Source of the DNA: Pseudomonas endophytica
GTDB taxonomy: Bacteria; Pseudomonadota; Gammaproteobacteria; Pseudomonadales; Pseudomonadaceae
Direction: 5' to 3'
Length of the DNA: 64,000 nucleotides
Assembly: GCF_001411475.1 (NCBI RefSeq)
Contig: NZ_LLWH01000198.1
Span: forward strand, 1-64,000
Shown here: positions 31,286-40,150 of the stretch, piece by piece
How positions within the stretch are numbered: position 1 is the first letter of the stretch
Layout: each line of letters begins with the position of its first letter
Made by a program: the position numbers and the translations under genes
Notes under the pieces: model-generated
Database searches by the model: none
Told to the model about the DNA's origin: nothing
The model's input: the letters and a program-made list of their open reading frames with translations, nothing else

Positions 31286-32944
31286 TTAATGATCCACTGC
31301 CCCGCTCGCCCCAAGACCCGTTTGCGAACGCACAAACTGCGGGAAGAACAACGCACGCTCTTTGGCAGCCGACTTGGATTTGTCAGTCACCGAGAAGAAC
31401 CAGATACCCACGAACGCAATGATCATGGAGAACAAGGCTGGATACTCGTAAGGGAAGATCGCTTTTTCATGATGCAGAATCTGCACCCAGATGGTTGGCC
31501 CCAGAATCATTAGGCCAACCGCGCTGATCAATCCCAACCAGCCCCCGATCATCGCGCCGCGCGTAGTGAGGTTTTTCCAGTACATCGAAAGCAGCAGTAC
31601 TGGGAAGTTACAGCTCGCCGCAATAGAGAACGCCAAGCCGACCATAAACGCGATGTTCTGGCTTTCGAACAAAATACCCAAGCCAATCGCCAGTGCACCC
31701 AAAGCGATCGTCGTAATCTTGGAAACGCGAATTTCGTCCTTGTCGTTAGCCTTGCCTTTCTTGAACACGCTGGCGTACAGGTCGTGAGACACCGCCGAAG
31801 CTCCCGCCAACGTCAAGCCTGCAACCACCGCAAGAATCGTCGCGAAGGCCACCGCAGATATAAAGCCCAAGAATATGCTTCCGCCCACTGCGTCAGCCAA
31901 ATGCACTGCGGCCATGTTATTGCCGCCCAGCAAACCGCCTGCTGCGTCTTTGAAAGCAGGGTTCGTGCTAACCAGAATGATTGCACCGAAACCGATAATG
32001 AACGTCAGGATGTAGAAGTAGCCAATAAAGCCAGTCGCATACAGCACGCTTTTACGCGCTTCTTTAGCATCACTCACAGTGAAGAAGCGCATCAAGATGT
32101 GCGGCAGACCCGCCGTACCAAACATCAACGCCAGACCCAGCGAGAAGGCCGAAATAGGATCCTTCACCAGCCCGCCCGGGCTCATGATGGCTTCGCCTTT
32201 CGGGTTAATCTTGACGGCTTCAGCAAACAGCGAGTTGAAGTCAAAGTTAACGTGCTTCATCACCATCACAGCCATAAACGTGGCACCGGACAGCAGCAAC
32301 ACCGCTTTGATGATTTGTACCCATGTGGTTGCCAGCATGCCGCCGAACAACACGTACAGACACATGAGGATCCCTACCAAGATCACTGCAATGTGGTAGT
32401 CAAGGCCGAACAGCAGCTGAATCAGCTTGCCCGCCCCCACCATTTGCGCGATCAGATAAAACGCTACAACCACCAGCGAACCGCACGCTGACAGCGAACG
32501 GATCTGGGTTTGCCCTAAACGGTACGAAGCCACATCCGCAAATGTGTATTTGCCCAAGTTACGCAGGCGCTCTGCGATCAAGAACAGAATGATCGGCCAG
32601 CCCACCAAGAAGCCAATCGAGTAGATCAAGCCGTCGTAGCCAGAGGTGTACACCAGCGCGGAAATCCCCAGAAAAGACGCGGCAGACATATAGTCGCCCG
32701 CAATCGCTAGACCATTCTGAAAGCCGGTGATTTTGCCGCCTGCGGCATAGTAATCCGCTGCCGATTTATTGCGCTTGGACGCCCAGTAAGTAATGCAGAG
32801 GGTGGCGCCAACAAACGCCAGAAACATGATGATTGCAGCTACGTTTAGCGGTTGTTTTTGAACCTCGCCCGTCAAGGCGTCGGCCGCCCAGGCGCCCTGA
32901 GACAAGGCAGCAATGCCCAGTGTTGCCAATAGACGCCGGATCAT
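31286..32944 (-). CDS. actP: Cation/acetate symporter ActP
   Basis: A 552-residue sodium:solute symporter with a cleavable N-terminal signal (1-20, [10 protein letters not shown]) and about 13 membrane helices. Family motifs are [29 protein letters not shown], given here as the known ActP substrate/Na+ segment (about 66-94), [13 protein letters not shown] and [12 protein letters not shown]. It imports acetate and other short acids. Its ATG overlaps the yjcH stop by 4 nt (ATGA), so the pair is coupled. Confidence 0.96.
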   Translation of the reverse strand: MIRRLLATLGIAALSQGAWAADALTGEVQKQPLNVAAIIMFLAFVGATLCITYWASKRNKSAADYYAAGGKITGFQNGLAIAGDYMSAASFLGISALVYTSGYDGLIYSIGFLVGWPIILFLIAERLRNLGKYTFADVASYRLGQTQIRSLSACGSLVVVAFYLIAQMVGAGKLIQLLFGLDYHIAVILVGILMCLYVLFGGMLATTWVQIIKAVLLLSGATFMAVMVMKHVNFDFNSLFAEAVKINPKGEAIMSPGGLVKDPISAFSLGLALMFGTAGLPHILMRFFTVSDAKEARKSVLYATGFIGYFYILTFIIGFGAIILVSTNPAFKDAAGGLLGGNNMAAVHLADAVGGSIFLGFISAVAFATILAVVAGLTLAGASAVSHDLYASVFKKGKANDKDEIRVSKITTIALGALAIGLGILFESQNIAFMVGLAFSIAASCNFPVLLLSMYWKNLTTRGAMIGGWLGLISAVGLMILGPTIWVQILHHEKAIFPYEYPALFSMIIAFVGIWFFSVTDKSKSAAKERALFFPQFVRSQTGLGASGAVDH

Positions 32945-33252
32945 TGCTGAGCCTCCTTCAGGATTGCATTGTTCAGGTCATCAAACTCACCATTGGCCCG
33001 GCGAATATAAATAGCCGTTAGAACAAAGGCAGAAAGAATCAACCCTATTCCAATCGGTATTCCCCAGGTGATGGAGGAACCGGCGTACAACTTGGTCCCC
33101 ATGATGTGCGACCCGTATGCAATCAACAGAATAAAACCAGCATATAAGCCGAGCATGATCGCGGATAGAATCCAGGCGAACCGCTCCCTTTTTTTGACCA
33201 GCTCCTTGAAACGCGGGCTGTTTTGAATCGAGAGGTAAATGCTGTCGTTCAT
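32941..33252 (-). CDS. yjcH: DUF485 membrane protein YjcH
   Basis: Encodes 103 residues from the ATG at 33252 with GAGGAC upstream; the longer frame to 33408 lacks a good start. Two membrane helices (about 23-45 and 60-82), with the family's N-terminal [16 protein letters not shown]. It is always found before actP and is thought to assist the symporter. An AANAANAA motif overlaps the start. Confidence 0.93.
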   Translation of the reverse strand: MNDSIYLSIQNSPRFKELVKKRERFAWILSAIMLGLYAGFILLIAYGSHIMGTKLYAGSSITWGIPIGIGLILSAFVLTAIYIRRANGEFDDLNNAILKEAQQ

Positions 33253-33259
33253 TATTTTT
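33252..33259 (-). promoter_or_regulatory. CA motif (Hfq/Crc-type) at yjcH start
   Basis: Minus strand AAAAATAA, between GAGGAC and ATG, fits AANAANAA. Acetate uptake is a sensible catabolite-repression target. Confidence 0.45.
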
Positions 33260-33413
33260 GTCCTCGCAGCACAGAAGAGATGTAACGGTTTCACTATTAG
33301 GGCGCTTGAACTTCTAAGCCAGACGACTTTAGTAGTAGAAGCAACCTCCCCTGTAGCCCCCGTGCCCTCTAGCTTTCGCGAAAAACAACAGCATTGTGCC
33401 AGCACCAAAAATA

Positions 33414-33445
33414 GAAAAACCGCCCGATTAAAAACTCGGGCGGTT
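33414..33445 (-). terminator. Terminator of the betaine-binding protein gene
   Basis: AACCGCCCGA (33418-33427) pairs with 33436-33445; on the minus strand a T4-5 run follows. Confidence 0.8.
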
Positions 33446-33474
33446 CTGTGTACAGCGAGCTAGACGCGTTGCGT

Positions 33475-34329
33475 TTATTCAGCCGTCCACTCAGCCACTC
33501 GTTCAGGGTGTTTAGCGACCCATTCTTTAGCAGCCGCTTCAGGCTTGGCACCCTCTTGGATCGCCAACATAACCTCACCAATTTCGTCTTTGGAGTTCCA
33601 AGAAAACCTCTTCAAGAAAGCCCCTACTTCAGGCGCTTTCTTTTCAAGCTCCTTGCTACCAACGCTATTGACTGTTTCTGCAGCGCCAAATACGCCTTTA
33701 GGATCGTCGAGGAATCGCAACTTCCATTTCGCGAACATCCAATGCGGCACCCAGCCTGTCACCACTATCGGTTCGTTTTTAGCGTAAGCGCGCCCAAGCT
33801 CAGAGGTCATGGCAGCGCCAGAACTGGCTTGTAACTTGTAGTCCAGGCCGTAGTCCTTGATGGCTTCATCCGCTTTCAACATCACACCAGAGCCTGCATC
33901 AATACCCACAATTTTGTTTTTAAAGCCTTTATCGTCTTTTAAATCAGCAATCGACTTGGCCTGCACATACTCCGGCACAATCAAACCAATTTTGGCATCG
34001 GTAAAGTTAGGACCAAAATCAACCACTTTGTCTTTATTCTTCGCCCAATACTCGCCATGAGTGACAGGCAGCCAAGCAGACAGCATCGCATCAAGCTTTC
34101 CAGTGGCCACGCCCTGCCACATGATGCCCGTGGCTACCGGCATCAGTTTTACCTCATAACCCAACTTTTGCTTAATGACCTCCGCTGCCACAAAAGTTGT
34201 GGCCACGCTGTCGGACCAACCGTCGACATAGCCAATATTGAGGGTCGGTTTGCTCTCAGCAACCGCTAAACCCGCACTCATCGCCAGCACCAAGGCAGCT
34301 CCTGTACTCAAGAGTCGTCGCATCTTCAT
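33475..34329 (-). CDS. Orphan glycine betaine/carnitine/choline-type ABC substrate-binding protein
   Basis: Encodes 284 residues with a Sec signal (1-24, SAGLAVAES). The OpuAC domain shows LNIGYVDGWSDSVATTFVAAEV, YEVKLMPVATGIMWQGVATGKLDAMLSAWLP with the tryptophans that build the quaternary-ammonium cage, IVGIDAGSGVM and VVTGWVPHWMFAKWKLRFLDDP. It is periplasmic. No permease or ATPase lies beside it, as for the CaiX, BetX and CbcX group of pseudomonads that share the distant CbcWV core. Ligand among betaine, choline and carnitine not resolved. Confidence 0.9.
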   Translation of the reverse strand: MKMRRLLSTGAALVLAMSAGLAVAESKPTLNIGYVDGWSDSVATTFVAAEVIKQKLGYEVKLMPVATGIMWQGVATGKLDAMLSAWLPVTHGEYWAKNKDKVVDFGPNFTDAKIGLIVPEYVQAKSIADLKDDKGFKNKIVGIDAGSGVMLKADEAIKDYGLDYKLQASSGAAMTSELGRAYAKNEPIVVTGWVPHWMFAKWKLRFLDDPKGVFGAAETVNSVGSKELEKKAPEVGAFLKRFSWNSKDEIGEVMLAIQEGAKPEAAAKEWVAKHPERVAEWTAE

Positions 34330-34611
34330 CTATGGTTCCTCGCTGTGCCGGGCCCGACGAGTGCCGGACCACATCAGAATTTCAGGGGGGTTACAAACAC
34401 CACGACATAACACACCCCTGATAATCGACTTCACCCACTGAGCGGCCTGCTCTGACGACGACGCCCAAGCATCCATCCGCGACATCGACCGAGAGCTGAA
34501 AGCACTTTGTCCAGACAAGTTTGCAAACTTTGCATGACAAAATTATACGCAGCCGCTAAGCGCCTCTAATTGCAGGTAATATGCGCGGCTTTGTCTTCAT
34601 ACGGCCTGACC

Positions 34612-36174
34612 ATGTCTGCGACTGCCCGATTTCCTGTGTTGCCCTACCTCTTCGCCTGCTTGCTGGGCGTATTTACAGTTGCCGGATATTGGTACGGCCT
34701 GGGCCAGCCCGTCATACTTCCCGATGCTGCAACACCCACCCATAAGCTGCAATGTGCGTCTTACACACCTTTCGACAAAGACCAATCCCCCTTCGATCAG
34801 CCTTTCGTGCCCCGCGTAGACCGTATGGATGCCGATCTGGCATTACTCGCGACTCGCTTTGAGTGTATTCGCACATACTCGCAAACCGGGCTCGAAGCAC
34901 TCCCAGAGCTGGCTCGTAAGCATGGCTTGAAAATCATGAGTGGCGCTTGGGTGAACGGCAACCAAACCGACACACAAAAAGAAATAACTGCACTTATCGC
35001 CAATGCCAATGCCAACCCAGATGTCGTCAGCTCAGTCATTGTTGGCAACGAAACCTTACTGCGCAAAGAAATCACAGCGCCCCAACTGGTCGAGTTGATC
35101 AATCAAGTTAAAAGCCATATCAAACAACCTGTCACCTACGCAGATGTTTGGGAGTTCTGGCAGCAACATCCAGAAATAGCTCCGGCGGTAGACTTCATTA
35201 CTATTCATCTACTGCCTTATTGGGAAGATGACCCGGCGGGTATCGACCAAGCGGTTAAGCATGTCGCCCAGGTTCGCCAAGAGTTTGGTGAAAAATTCGC
35301 CCCTAAAGACATTTTGATCGGCGAAACAGGTTGGCCAAGTGAAGGCCGCCAACGCGAAACGGCTTTACCGAGCCGAGTCAACGAAGCCAAATTTATACGC
35401 GGCGTGGTCTCATTGGCAGAGCAAAATGGTTGGAAATACAACCTCATCGAAGCCTTTGATCAACCTTGGAAGCGCGCCAGTGAAGGTGCCGTGGGCGGGT
35501 ATTGGGGGCTATTCGATGCTGACCGCCAGGATAAAGGCATTCTCGCAGGCCCCGTGACGAACCTGCCCCACTGGCCTGCTTGGCTAGGCATAGGGATAGC
35601 GCTGTTTGCTGCCACCTTGATCATCGGTGGACGTGTTCACAACACGCGCACAGCTTTATTACTACCAGCACTTGGCGCCGTGGCGGGATGCAGCCTGGTG
35701 GCGTGGGCCGAACTGGCAGCGGTGACGAGCCGCTTCGCCGGGGAATGGACATGGGCTGGCTTGCTGCTGGCGCTTAACCTGATTGTGCTTGCTCAAGGCG
35801 CTTTGGCATTGGGGCAGAAAGAGGGCTGGCGTCAACGCCTGTTTAACGCCCTCGAACGTCGCGCTGGCTGGTGGCTCATGGCCGCGGGGTTTGCTGGGGC
35901 AGTCATGATGCTGGGCTTAGTGTTTGAGCCCCGCTATCGCAGCTTCCCAAGCGCGGCCTTGGTCTTGCCAGCCTTGATCTACCTGCTACGACCGGTGAGC
36001 GGGCCGCGACGTGAACTCAGCCTGTTGGCTGTGATTATCGCAGTGGGAGTACCGCTACAACTGTACCGCGAGGGTCTAAACAACCAACAAGCATGGGCCT
36101 GGGCGTTAGTAAGCGTTTTAATGGTGGCTGCATTATGGCGCAGCGTGCGCCTATCTCCCCGCCGATCATCTTAA
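34612..36174 (+). CDS. Membrane-anchored GH17 family beta-glucan enzyme
   Basis: Encodes 520 residues from the ATG at 34612, preferred because the membrane anchor starts at once (PYLFACLLGVFTVAGYWYG, 10-30). The GH17 TIM barrel (about 48-320) has the acid/base Glu147 in SVIVGNETLL and the nucleophile Glu238 in ILIGETGWPSEGR. Eight hydrophobic helices follow (about 325-515). Similar proteins are annotated as beta-(1,6)-glucan synthase or transglycosylase and relate to NdvB/NdvC-type cyclic glucan enzymes, but no GT2 synthase domain is fused. It may remodel periplasmic glucans. Monocistronic. Confidence 0.85.
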   Translation: MSATARFPVLPYLFACLLGVFTVAGYWYGLGQPVILPDAATPTHKLQCASYTPFDKDQSPFDQPFVPRVDRMDADLALLATRFECIRTYSQTGLEALPELARKHGLKIMSGAWVNGNQTDTQKEITALIANANANPDVVSSVIVGNETLLRKEITAPQLVELINQVKSHIKQPVTYADVWEFWQQHPEIAPAVDFITIHLLPYWEDDPAGIDQAVKHVAQVRQEFGEKFAPKDILIGETGWPSEGRQRETALPSRVNEAKFIRGVVSLAEQNGWKYNLIEAFDQPWKRASEGAVGGYWGLFDADRQDKGILAGPVTNLPHWPAWLGIGIALFAATLIIGGRVHNTRTALLLPALGAVAGCSLVAWAELAAVTSRFAGEWTWAGLLLALNLIVLAQGALALGQKEGWRQRLFNALERRAGWWLMAAGFAGAVMMLGLVFEPRYRSFPSAALVLPALIYLLRPVSGPRRELSLLAVIIAVGVPLQLYREGLNNQQAWAWALVSVLMVAALWRSVRLSPRRSS

Positions 36175-36195
36175 TGCAGGAGTTAGCGATCTTTT

Positions 36196-36360
36196 AAAAG
36201 ATCAAAAGATCAAAAGATCAAAAGATCAAAAGACCGCAGCCTGCGGCAGCTCCAACAGACAGAGTTGGTCGCCACCCACACCCCCCCCCGTAGGAGCTGC
36301 CGAGGTACGACGGCTGCGATCTTTAAAGTATCAAAAGATCGCGAGCAAGCTCGCCCCTAC
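36196..36360. repeat. REP cluster with AAAAGATC tandem array
   Basis: Four exact copies of AAAAGATC (36196-36227) and a variant AAAAGACC run into a REP core (GCAGCCTGCGGCAGCTCC), a C9 tract at 36281-36289, another REP (GTAGGAGCTGCCGAGG) and GCGAGCAAGCTCGCCCCTACA near 36340. AAAAGATC is the loop sequence of other REPs here, so the array may come from slippage inside a REP loop. Confidence 0.8.
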
Positions 36361-36363
36361 AGC

Positions 36364-36732
36364 TCAATTCACCTTACGCATTCGTACTAAGCGCAACCCT
36401 GCTATCACCACAGCAAACACCGCTAGGCTGGCGTTGTATAACGCCAATGCTGGCAGACCAAACAGTAAAGCTAGCACCGCCAGCGCAGCGCCTAAGCGTG
36501 CCGGCACACAAAAAGCAATCACCGAAGTGATCAGCGCTGCCCACCCCATCACTCTGAAGTGAATCAACCATCCAAGGTTCGAGCGTAACGCACACTCCCA
36601 GCGCTCAGCCTGCGCAGCACACGCGCCCACCCATTGCGGGTCCTCCATAAAGCCGTAACGCAAGCCATAACTGGCTGCCAGCCACACAGCCAAAGCAATG
36701 AGCAGCAAGACCCACGGCAAACCAATGCGCAT
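36364..36732 (-). CDS. Small hypothetical membrane protein
   Basis: Encodes 122 residues from the ATG at 36732 (GGAG 6 nt upstream; an in-frame TTG lies in that site). Three or four membrane helices: about 5-24, 57-78 and 82-116, with a 30-residue non-membrane loop holding two cysteines (VGACAAQAERWECALRS). I do not recognise the family. It stands between the REP cluster and the divergent hydrolase-mlaA pair. Confidence 0.7.
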   Translation of the reverse strand: MRIGLPWVLLLIALAVWLAASYGLRYGFMEDPQWVGACAAQAERWECALRSNLGWLIHFRVMGWAALITSVIAFCVPARLGAALAVLALLFGLPALALYNASLAVFAVVIAGLRLVRMRKVN

Positions 36733-36965
36733 ACAAAACTCCAATAGGTAAAAGCGGCGCCCAGCTTAATCGCCCTTTGTAGCGATGCAAGCCTTGCAAT
36801 CAGATAACTGTTCACTAAAGTCATCCAACGTGTATCTTCTTGTAGTTATTTGCCTGATTTTCGCTGCCCAAGGGATTTATTTAGTGTCAGAAAATGGCAC
36901 TTCGGCTGTAGTCCTGCGGTCATAGCCTGCGAATCTTTTTCCGCACCTTATTAGGGATAGTCGTC

Positions 36966-38264
36966 ATGCTTCGTTCTCTACCCTTTGCCGCCTTGCTGTG
37001 CGGCCTTATTTTGAGTGCGTCCGCACAGGCGGTCGATGTCGACCCAGCAACCTACGGCTACCCTCTCAAAAATCCGTTTGAAGCCACCATTGCAACCACT
37101 CCACCGGAAATGCGTCCGCTGCTTCCGAATGAAGAAGACATTCACCAGTCGGATTACACCCTGCAGATGCGCCCAGAGCGTGAGTTCACTTTACCGGCCA
37201 ACTTTTGGGCGGTAAAAAAACTCACCTACCGAATAGCCACTCAAGACCGCCCTGCCCCGCTGATTTTTTTGATCGCTGGCACCGGTGCTCCTTATGACAG
37301 CAGCCTCAACGAGTTCTTGAAAAAGCTGTTTTATCAAGCGGGCTACCATGTTGTGCAACTGTCATCGCCCACCAGCTATGACTTTATGAGCGCAGCATCA
37401 CGCTACGCCACACCCGGCATCAGCCAATACGATGCCGAAGACTTGTATCGCGTGATGCAAGCCGTTCGCGCACAGCAGGCCGACGTGCCTGTGACCGATT
37501 ATTACCTCGCGGGCTATAGCCTCGGCGCACTCGACGCGGCCTTCGTCAGCCACTTGGACGAAACCCGCAAAAGTTTCAACTTCAAGAAAGTGCTGATGCT
37601 CAACCCCCCGGTTAACCTGTATACGTCCATCAGCAACTTGGACAAGCTGGTACAAACCGAAGTGAAAGGCGTCAACAACAGCACCACCTTCTACGAACTG
37701 GTGCTGAACAAACTCACTGAGTACTTCAAGCAAAAAGGCTACGTCGACCTTAATGCCGCATTGGTCTACGACTTGCAGAACTCCAAGGAGCGCTTGACCA
37801 ACGAACAAATGGCGATGCTAATCGGCACTATATTCCGGTTCTCATCGGCCGACATTGTGTTCACTTCAGACTTGATCAATCGCCGGGGCCTGATTACCCC
37901 TCCCAACTATCCCATCACCGAAGGAACCAGCCTGACGCCGTTCCTCAAGCGTTCACTGCAGTGCGACTTCGATTGCTACCTCACCGAACAAGTCATCCCG
38001 ATGTGGCGTGCCCGCACCGATGGCGGCAGCTTGCTGCAACTGATTGACCAGGTCAGCCTCTACGCGCTAAAGGACTACTTAAAGAACAGCCCTAAAATTG
38101 CCGTGATGCACAATGCCGACGACATCATCCTTGGCCCTGGCGATCTAGGTTTTCTACGCCAAACCTTCGGCAACCGCTTGACTGTCTACCCGTACGGCGG
38201 TCACTGCGGCAACCTTAACTACCGCGTCAACGCTAAAGACATGCTGGAGTTTTTCCGTGGCTAA
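36966..38264 (+). CDS. Periplasmic alpha/beta hydrolase upstream of mlaA
   Basis: Encodes 432 residues with a signal peptide (1-22, SASAQA). The alpha/beta fold shows the nucleophile Ser185 in LAGYSLGALDAAF, an oxyanion-type LIFLIAGTGAP strand (about 99-109), and an acid-histidine pair near the end (HNADDIILGPGDLGFL and PYGGHCGNLNY). Its GTG-start neighbour mlaA overlaps its last 8 nt, so both act together. The likely setting is outer-membrane lipid handling; a lipase or esterase role is inferred from the triad and context, and no substrate is known. Confidence 0.82.
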   Translation: MLRSLPFAALLCGLILSASAQAVDVDPATYGYPLKNPFEATIATTPPEMRPLLPNEEDIHQSDYTLQMRPEREFTLPANFWAVKKLTYRIATQDRPAPLIFLIAGTGAPYDSSLNEFLKKLFYQAGYHVVQLSSPTSYDFMSAASRYATPGISQYDAEDLYRVMQAVRAQQADVPVTDYYLAGYSLGALDAAFVSHLDETRKSFNFKKVLMLNPPVNLYTSISNLDKLVQTEVKGVNNSTTFYELVLNKLTEYFKQKGYVDLNAALVYDLQNSKERLTNEQMAMLIGTIFRFSSADIVFTSDLINRRGLITPPNYPITEGTSLTPFLKRSLQCDFDCYLTEQVIPMWRARTDGGSLLQLIDQVSLYALKDYLKNSPKIAVMHNADDIILGPGDLGFLRQTFGNRLTVYPYGGHCGNLNYRVNAKDMLEFFRG

Positions 38265-39045
38265 ACATCTCGTGCTTCTCGCTGCCTTACTTAGCGCCGG
38301 CTACGCCCAAGCCGACGACAGCAAGTCGGTTAACCCGCGCACCTTTGACGAAGACGGATTTACCCAACCGCTAAAGCTGCTCAAGTTCAACCCGGGCCTA
38401 GACCAACGTGAGTTTGAGCGCGCCACCATGGACGCACTCAACGTCTATGACCCGCTGGAATCAATCAACCGTCGCATTTACCACTTCAACTACCGCTTCG
38501 ATCAGTGGGTATTTTTGCCTGTGGTGGACGGTTACCGCTACGTCACACCCAGCTTTGTACGCACCGGCGTGACAAATTTCTTTAACAACCTGGGCGATGT
38601 GCCCAACCTGTTCAACAGCTTGCTGCAACTCAAGGGCGAGCGCTCAATGACCACCACCGCACGGTTGCTGTTTAACACCACATTAGGTCTTGGCGGGCTG
38701 TGGGACCCAGCCACCGCCATGGGGCTGCCGCGCCAAAGCGAAGACTTCGGCCAAACACTGGGCTTCTACGGTGTGCCGGGCGGGGCCTACCTAATGCTGC
38801 CAATCTTAGGCCCGTCCAACCTGCGTGACACCACCGGTTTGGTAGTTGACTACGGCGCCAACCGAGAAATCAACTTCCTCCACGTGCCGCGTGAAAGCAC
38901 CCAGCATCCGGAAATCTGGCTCTTACAAGCCATTGATAAACGCTACAACACAAGTTTCCAATATGGCCAGTTCGACTCGCCGTTCGAGTATGACAAGTTG
39001 CGCTATATCTATACTGAGGCGCGTAAGTTACAGATTGCAGAATAA
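38257..39045 (+). CDS. mlaA: MlaA/VacJ-family outer-membrane lipid asymmetry protein, no lipobox
   Basis: Encodes 262 residues from a GTG that overlaps the hydrolase stop; CTGGAG lies upstream. MlaA motifs are clear: YDPLESINRRIYHFNYRFDQWVF-like (about 64-86), VRTGVTNFFNNLGDVPNLFNSLLQ, RLLFNTTLGLGGLWDPATAMG and PYLMLPILGPSNLRD-like YLMLPILGPSNLRDT. MlaA removes mislocalised phospholipid from the outer leaflet and passes it to MlaC. Oddly the N-terminal signal (LLAALLSAGYAQADD) has no cysteine, so it should be cleaved by signal peptidase I, not lipidated. Confidence 0.9.
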   Translation: MAKHLVLLAALLSAGYAQADDSKSVNPRTFDEDGFTQPLKLLKFNPGLDQREFERATMDALNVYDPLESINRRIYHFNYRFDQWVFLPVVDGYRYVTPSFVRTGVTNFFNNLGDVPNLFNSLLQLKGERSMTTTARLLFNTTLGLGGLWDPATAMGLPRQSEDFGQTLGFYGVPGGAYLMLPILGPSNLRDTTGLVVDYGANREINFLHVPRESTQHPEIWLLQAIDKRYNTSFQYGQFDSPFEYDKLRYIYTEARKLQIAE

Positions 39046-39250
39046 ACACCTACCTAGCACAGCAGGCTGAGCAGCTCTGAACTTTCTTACTCCAGCCTGC
39101 CTGCTACACTGCCGGAAACCCTACAACCTTTAAGCTAAAAAGAACCTTTTATAAAACCTATAACTCGAGATATTTGGAACTTTCCTACATCAGATCAGGC
39201 TACGCCTTGTTAACGTTCGGCCCTCTCTTAACCACCTAAAGAGCGACATC

Positions 39251-39922
39251 GTGACTTTTATTCAATCCGTGTCGGCACATACCCAAGTGCCTGTACGTAT
39301 TATCCTTGCTGATGATCACCCAGTGGTATTACTCGGAGCACGCATGGCACTGGAGGCTATTACAACGTTGCCATTGAGTGTTGTTGCGCAAGCATCCTCC
39401 CCTGCCGAACTCATATTTCAATTAGAGCATGAACCCTGCGATTTACTGATCACAGATTACTCCATGCCCATCTGCCGGCAACCCGACGGTCTTGCATTAA
39501 TTAGCTACATACATCGCAATTATAAAAACACCAAAATTATGGTGATGACGATGGCAAGAAGCAATCTCCTGATGCAGCACCTACTCACAACAGGTGTTAG
39601 GGGGGTTTTTGATAAACATCGTCCCCTTGATGAGCTCAGCCAAGCGGTCACTTCAGTACTAAAAGGTGAAAAATATTTAAGCCCGAGCTTGGAAAGCAAC
39701 ATTAAGAACATAAAAAATGGCATACCCAGGCAATTAAAACTAACACCAAAAGAATATGAAGTCATACGACTGCTTGGCGAAGGGCTTGCAGGCCGAGAAA
39801 TAGCCAAACGGCTCAACCGCAGCGAAAAAACGATCAGTAGACAGAAACGTAGTGCTATGCAAAAACAGGGTATCTACAGTGAAAGTGAACCAAGAGATGC
39901 TGAAAAGAAAGTTAACCCCTAA
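39251..39922 (+). CDS. Orphan LuxR-type response regulator (RcsB/EvgA-like)
   Basis: Encodes 223 residues from a GTG. Receiver domain about 14-135: acidic pocket Asp21-Asp22 (ILADDHPVV), phospho-acceptor Asp69 in LLITDYSMP, switch Thr100 in VMTMA and Lys122 in FDKHRPLDE. A LuxR helix-turn-helix spans about 163-208 (LTPKEYEVIRLLGEG, GREIAKRLNRSEKTISRQKR). No sensor kinase gene is adjacent. It starts the AT-richer block and is followed on the same strand by the secreted triple-repeat protein, so it may control the accessory genes. The sequence CRQPDGLALI after the phosphosite resembles RcsB-type receivers. Confidence 0.9.
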   Translation: MTFIQSVSAHTQVPVRIILADDHPVVLLGARMALEAITTLPLSVVAQASSPAELIFQLEHEPCDLLITDYSMPICRQPDGLALISYIHRNYKNTKIMVMTMARSNLLMQHLLTTGVRGVFDKHRPLDELSQAVTSVLKGEKYLSPSLESNIKNIKNGIPRQLKLTPKEYEVIRLLGEGLAGREIAKRLNRSEKTISRQKRSAMQKQGIYSESEPRDAEKKVNP

Positions 39923-40054
39923 CATGTCTTAACACGCTTATCAGCAAACACTTCAAATCAGCACACATCGCACATAGGCTGCTATTTTTATCAACTGGCT
40001 TGCTAACATAAGGCAAACCTCCTAGACACCACGCGAAAAACAGCCAAAACCTAT

Positions 40055-40066
40055 CAGAACTACTAG
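40055..40066. promoter_or_regulatory. 12-mer shared with the 53-kb divergent promoter
   Basis: CAGAACTACTAG occurs here 84 bp before the secreted protein start and again at 53171-53182. It is the half-centre of a dyad (TAGCAG-AA-CTACTA at 53169), a possible site for the adjacent LuxR-type regulator. Confidence 0.3.
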
Positions 40067-40150
40067 TATCGAATCGCTTGCTTTCGACGTAAGGTCGTGA
40101 AACCGATATCTATCGGCTGCCCACCTAACGTCACTGCAAGGATATTAAAA

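Noticed and set aside
36281-36289. C9 tract as a phase-variation site
   Set aside because: It lies in a REP cluster between two convergent gene ends, not in a promoter or coding region.
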